Shown: positions 59,836 to 64,000 of the stretch, one piece after another
Position numbering within the stretch: the stretch's first letter is position 1
How the letters are laid out: the number at the start of each line of letters is the position of its first letter
NCBI GenBank assembly: GCA_902604525.1
Contig: CACKYY010000002.1
Coordinates: 25,078-89,077, forward strand
DNA length: 64,000 nucleotides
Direction of reading: 5' to 3'
From: an uncultured Pelagibacteraceae bacterium
GTDB taxonomy: Bacteria > Pseudomonadota > Alphaproteobacteria > Pelagibacterales > Pelagibacteraceae
Notes under the pieces: generated by a model
What the model was told of the DNA's origin: nothing
Database searches by the model: none
The model's input: only the letters and a program-made list of their open reading frames with translations
Translations under genes and position numbers: made by a program

Positions 59836-59860
59836 ATACCTGACTAAAATGGTCAAGTTT
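59836..59860 (-). promoter_or_regulatory. IscR type-1-like operator overlapping the iscR-suf promoter
   Basis: Minus strand AAACTTGACCATTTTAGTCAGGTAT matches the type-1 IscR consensus ATASYYGACTRWWWYAGTCRRSTAT at 23/25; overlaps -35 TTGACC with TATAAA 16 nt downstream. Confidence 0.8.
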
Positions 59861-59942
59861 AGACTTTAAAAAAAAACTAACATTTTGTCGCTCAGTTGTG
59901 ATAAACGTAACTTTTTTTTGAGAATAATAATCAATTGCGCTT

Positions 59943-60599
59943 ATGGATAATAAAATCTTAGAAATATTCATTCCAGGTCCTGCTGGACGTCTTGAAGCTA
60001 AATATTTTAAAAGTAAAAAAAATACTTCCCCTATAGCATTAGTATTACAACCTCATCCACAGTATGGGGGAACCATGAATAACAAAGTTGTAGTAGATAC
60101 ATTCCATACATTTATGGACAATGATTTCTCAGTTTGTAGAGTTAACTTTAGAGGAGTTGGAAAAAGTGATGGAGAATTTGATAATGGTCAAGGAGAACTA
60201 GCAGATGCAGCTGCAGCACTGGATTGGCTAGAAAGGGAAAATTTTGATAATTCACAATGTTGGGTGTCTGGTTTTTCTTTTGGATCATTGATAGCCATGC
60301 AGCTATTAATGAGAAGACCAGAAATCAATAGATTTATTGCTATTTCGCCTCAACCTAATGTTTATGATTTTTCTTTTTTATCACCATGTCCTACATCTGG
60401 AATGGTAGTTTATGGAAAAAAAGATGAATTAGTTCCAGTAGAGTATATTACAGATCTAGATAAAAGACTCAGCGCACAAAAAGGAATTAAAGTTGAATTT
60501 CACGCTATATCAGATGCCAATCATTTTTTTTCTAAAACAGATAACATGTTAATTAAAAATCTTGATAAATATATTAAAAAAGAGACAGCTCTTTATTAG
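59943..60599 (+). CDS. Alpha/beta hydrolase
   Basis: LVLQPHPQYGGTMNNKVV, VSGFSFGSLIAMQLL, DANHFF. Confidence 0.9.
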   Translation: MDNKILEIFIPGPAGRLEAKYFKSKKNTSPIALVLQPHPQYGGTMNNKVVVDTFHTFMDNDFSVCRVNFRGVGKSDGEFDNGQGELADAAAALDWLERENFDNSQCWVSGFSFGSLIAMQLLMRRPEINRFIAISPQPNVYDFSFLSPCPTSGMVVYGKKDELVPVEYITDLDKRLSAQKGIKVEFHAISDANHFFSKTDNMLIKNLDKYIKKETALY

Positions 60600-60600
60600 A

Positions 60601-61743
60601 TTAGAAATTTTTTACTAGTTTCCCACCGACTGTAGGTTTTGCACATCCTGTTGTATTTGGAAATGAAATAGGCAAATCCAAAAATGATCTTATAGCTAAA
60701 TATCCAAATGCCTGAGACTCAATAAAATCACCATTAAAACCATAATTATCTATATTATCTAAAATAAAATTTTTTTTATTGTTAAAATTTTCTTTAATAC
60801 AATCTATTAAAGCAATATTTTTCCTTCCTCCCCCAGAAATTAAGTATTTAATTTTACTATCAGTGCCTATATTTTCTATTCCTTTAGCTATTAGATAACC
60901 TGTAAAGTTAGTTATAGTTTTGCATCCATTTTCTAATGAAAGACCCCTTGCAAAAGAGTTATCAAAGTCTTTGATATCTAAAGATTTTGAGTATGCATCT
61001 ATATTAAAATTATCGATAATCTGGTTAGTAATTAATTGATCAATTTTGCCAGCTTTCGAAATATTTCCATTTTCATCAAATTTTTTATTTGAATTTTTTC
61101 TAACCCAGTCATCTATCAAACAGTTTCCAGGCCCTATATCAAAAGCAGTAATATTATCTTCAAAGTTATTAGAAATACCCAAAATCTTGGTTAGGTTTGT
61201 TATTCCTCCAATATTTATAAATCCAATTGGAAATCCTGTTTTGAATTTTTCATTTATAATCTTGGATAAAAGAAGGTGAAATATTGGTGTTAAAGGAGCT
61301 CCTTGTCCCTCATTTTCTATATCTTTTTGTCGAAAGTCATAAACTACCTTTTTTTTTAATAATTGGGACAGTAGCTTTCCATCTCCAAGTTGTTTTGAAA
61401 TTTTTTTTTGTGGATCATGAAATATTGTTTGTCCGTGAAAACCAATTAAATCAATTTCTTTATTATATTCCAACAACATATGATTAATTTTTTCAGCATG
61501 AAAAACTGTTATTTTTCTCTCTAAATTTCCCAATTCCTTTGAATTTTTTAATAAATCATTTTGATTTACTACTAAGGTTCGTAATCCAATCAATTCTTCT
61601 TGAAGATCGACATCATACTCAAAATACTTATCCAAAATGTTATAAAATTGATATTGTCCATCTGACTGGATTATTGATATGTCAACTCCATCCATCGAAG
61701 TTCCACTCATCAATCCTATAGATGTATATAATTTCTGTTTCAT
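60601..61743 (-). CDS. anmK: Anhydro-N-acetylmuramic acid kinase
   Basis: IGLMSGTSMDGVDISI, IGFHGQTIFHDP, FDIGPGNCLIDDW. Confidence 0.95.
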   Translation of the reverse strand: MKQKLYTSIGLMSGTSMDGVDISIIQSDGQYQFYNILDKYFEYDVDLQEELIGLRTLVVNQNDLLKNSKELGNLERKITVFHAEKINHMLLEYNKEIDLIGFHGQTIFHDPQKKISKQLGDGKLLSQLLKKKVVYDFRQKDIENEGQGAPLTPIFHLLLSKIINEKFKTGFPIGFINIGGITNLTKILGISNNFEDNITAFDIGPGNCLIDDWVRKNSNKKFDENGNISKAGKIDQLITNQIIDNFNIDAYSKSLDIKDFDNSFARGLSLENGCKTITNFTGYLIAKGIENIGTDSKIKYLISGGGRKNIALIDCIKENFNNKKNFILDNIDNYGFNGDFIESQAFGYLAIRSFLDLPISFPNTTGCAKPTVGGKLVKNF

Positions 61744-61788
61744 TGATATTCTTTTTATTAAAAATTTGTATATTGTAACTATAGACTT

Positions 61789-63018
61789 ATGAATAAATTT
61801 TTAAAAGAATTTAAAGATCGTGGATATTTCTACCAATGTACTAGTGAGGATGAATTATCAAATCTACTAAATAAAGAAAAAATCAAAGCTTATATTGGTT
61901 TTGATTGTACTGCAGAAAGTTTACATGTTGGTAGCCTACTTCAAATAATGTGTTTGCGATTACTTCAAAAAAATGGACACCGACCAATAGTTTTAATTGG
62001 TGGAGGAACTACAAGAATTGGTGATCCCTCAGGAAAAGATAAAACAAGAAAAATTTTAAGGGAAGAAGAAATCGAAAAAAATATTAAAAATATTAAAAAT
62101 ATTCTTAAAAAATTTTTAGATAATAATGATCCAAGTATAAAACCAATCTTTGTAAATAATTTTACTTGGTTAAAAAATTTAAATTATATCTCTTTTTTAA
62201 GGGATATTGGAAAGCACTTTACTATAAATAGGATGTTAACCTTTGATAGTGTCAAATTAAGATTAGATAGAGAACAATCACTAAGTTATATGGAGTTTAA
62301 TTACATGATTTTACAAGCATATGATTTTCTTGAATTAAATAAGAAAGAAAATTGTGTCTTACAAATCGGAGGTTCAGATCAATGGGGGAACATTGTTAAT
62401 GGTGTTGAGCTAATTAAAAGATATTCTAATAATCAAACCTTTGGTTTAACAACTCCGTTAATTACACTGGCAACTGGTGCTAAAATGGGGAAAACCGAAA
62501 GTGGGGCTATTTGGTTAGATGAAAAATACTTATCAGCTTATGAATATTGGCAATTTTGGAGAAACGTAGATGATAGAGATGTAATTAAATTTTTAAAAAT
62601 GTTTACTGAAATTGAAATTAAAGAAATAGAAACGATTAAAGACAAAGATATAAATGAATTAAAAATAATACTTGCTAATAAAACTACAGAAATGTTGCAT
62701 GGTAAGGAAGCAGCTAAAAATTCTGAGCAAGCAGCAAAAGAGGCTTTTTCTGGAAACACTCTGGGTTCGAACATACCTAAAGTTAAAATTCAATCAAATA
62801 AAATAGAGGAAAAAATAAATATAGTAGACCTTGTTTTATTATCTAAACTAGAAAACTCAAAAAGTGAAATCAGAAGACTTATAAAAGGGAATGCGGTAAA
62901 AATAAATGATGATGTGATTTCAGATGAAAAATTCGAAGTCAAAAAAATTTTATTTAAAAATAATTATCTTAAACTTTCCCTTGGAAAAAAAAGACATATT
63001 AAAATAGAATTAAATTAA
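61789..63018 (+). CDS. tyrS: Tyrosyl-tRNA synthetase
   Basis: YIGFDCTAESLHVGSL, GGSDQWGNIVNG, KMGKTESGAIWLD (KMSKS-equivalent); C-terminal S4-like domain. Confidence 0.97.
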   Translation: MNKFLKEFKDRGYFYQCTSEDELSNLLNKEKIKAYIGFDCTAESLHVGSLLQIMCLRLLQKNGHRPIVLIGGGTTRIGDPSGKDKTRKILREEEIEKNIKNIKNILKKFLDNNDPSIKPIFVNNFTWLKNLNYISFLRDIGKHFTINRMLTFDSVKLRLDREQSLSYMEFNYMILQAYDFLELNKKENCVLQIGGSDQWGNIVNGVELIKRYSNNQTFGLTTPLITLATGAKMGKTESGAIWLDEKYLSAYEYWQFWRNVDDRDVIKFLKMFTEIEIKEIETIKDKDINELKIILANKTTEMLHGKEAAKNSEQAAKEAFSGNTLGSNIPKVKIQSNKIEEKINIVDLVLLSKLENSKSEIRRLIKGNAVKINDDVISDEKFEVKKILFKNNYLKLSLGKKRHIKIELN

Positions 63019-64000
63019 TTTTTTTTAATTTTCTCTAAAGTTCTAGTAATAAACCTGGGTGTTAAAGTTTTTATAGGATTTACTGTAGTTTCTAAATCTT
63101 TAGGGGGACCTTTAATTTTAAAGCTGACTCCAAAAACACCCTCACCCACTTTCTTTCCAATCAATAAATCTCCAAGTAAAGGTATTGAAGCAATAGATCT
63201 ATTGATTGTTGTCGCTGGAACTAAGGTTCCTCTTAAACTGATTAATTTACTCTCCTCAATGTATCCTTCCAGTAAAATAGATATTGCTGGACCAATTGCG
63301 TATAACTCTTGAATTTTCATAAGTTTATCTTGATTTGTAAAATTCATTTCAAAATCTGTAAATCTTATACCCTCTCCCGTAAGTAAGTCTGCTATTCCTT
63401 GAAGAGATGCAAGAGCCAACAACTTGGCTAGCGCTGGAATATCTTTAACTTTAAAGTTATCAATTACTAATTTTGAAGATGAAACTCCATTTTTTTTTAA
63501 AGAATAAAAGTCTAAATATCCTTCTCTATCATCTTTAAATCCTTTAATGAATTTATATCTATCAACTAGGGGCTTTGCCTTAGATGAGAAAAGGGTGGTA
63601 ATTTTTTCACCTTGATCATTTGTTCTAATTGTAAATTTTATATTTTGCGAATTATCATAAAAGGCCAAAATATCTGCTCCTTCTACTTTATTATTAATAA
63701 TTTTTATCTTTCCATTTAAATCCTTAACAAAGTGTATTTTATCAAAGTAAACTTTCTTAAAATTTAGGTCCATAATTACGTTATTTTCAAAAAGATTGTT
63801 TTCTTTTTTATCATTGGAATCTAGTAAATCCGAAATTAAAGAATTTGCATTAAGTGAGGTGCCATTAATTAAATAATTTTGGCCTTCCACTTTTTTTATA
63901 TTGTAATTATTTATTTTGTTTTCTGTATCTAAATAATTAAAATTTGCCTGATCAATTTTTATTATTTGATTAGAATCGTTAAGAAATAAATTCTTAATTT
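63015..64000 (-). CDS. AsmA-like / YhdP-type (DUF3971) protein, C-terminal part, truncated by window end
   Basis: Frame stays open past the GTG at 63890 to the window edge; C-terminus GVFGVSFKIKGPPKDLETTVNPIKTLTPRF. Confidence 0.8.
   Translation of the reverse strand, partial: IKNLFLNDSNQIIKIDQANFNYLDTENKINNYNIKKVEGQNYLINGTSLNANSLISDLLDSNDKKENNLFENNVIMDLNFKKVYFDKIHFVKDLNGKIKIINNKVEGADILAFYDNSQNIKFTIRTNDQGEKITTLFSSKAKPLVDRYKFIKGFKDDREGYLDFYSLKKNGVSSSKLVIDNFKVKDIPALAKLLALASLQGIADLLTGEGIRFTDFEMNFTNQDKLMKIQELYAIGPAISILLEGYIEESKLISLRGTLVPATTINRSIASIPLLGDLLIGKKVGEGVFGVSFKIKGPPKDLETTVNPIKTLTPRFITRTLEKIKKN

Noticed and set aside
62075-62110. Short AAATATTAAAAATATTAAAAATATT repeat
   Set aside because: Encodes part of the tyrS frame (KNIKNIKNILKK); ordinary AT-rich low complexity
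62761-62780. GGTTCGAAC string resembling a tRNA T-arm
   Set aside because: Lies inside tyrS coding sequence; no cloverleaf could be built around it
1-64000. CRISPR arrays, IS elements, integrases, toxin-antitoxin or phage-defence genes
   Set aside because: None recognised in the ORF products and no spaced direct-repeat arrays seen by eye; a computational scan was not possible

Overview
The window is a very AT-rich, gene-dense alphaproteobacterial segment that looks like Pelagibacterales (SAR11). Evidence for that is minimal intergenic space, a ThiV-type symporter under a TPP riboswitch, and an iscR-sufBCDSU-sufT-sufA operon. Strain-level placement is not possible without a search. Positions 1-20 kb carry core and housekeeping genes: bcp, amt, HU, rseP, yajQ, a DEAD-box helicase, SRAP, a tesA/ybbA/ybbP-like locus, a DmdA/GcvT-like gene, an ABC-2 exporter and the thiV-like gene. 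Positions 21-50 kb form a dense sugar, sugar-acid and inositol catabolism region. It has a CUT1 ABC importer with a XylB-like dehydrogenase and a ROK kinase, a tctCBA tripartite tricarboxylate transporter, PdxA2-like and RhmD-like enzymes, a CUT2 ABC importer with a FucU/RbsD-like protein and a ribokinase, IolD/IolE/IolG-type genes, an ALDH, an HpcH/HpaI aldolase and several dehydrogenases. No dedicated transcriptional regulator is visible in that region. Positions 50-64 kb carry mmuM-like, ybaK, glnA, the suf operon, anmK, tyrS and an AsmA-like protein. No rRNA, tRNA, CRISPR, prophage or transposon was recognised. The strongest non-coding signals are: the TPP riboswitch (about 20095-20158); an IscR type-1-like operator over the iscR/suf promoter (59836-59860); perfect intrinsic terminators directly after three solute-binding-protein genes, one of them inside the predicted tctB coding start; and shared palindromic start codons (CATG) and stop codons (TTAA) between neighbouring opposite-strand genes.
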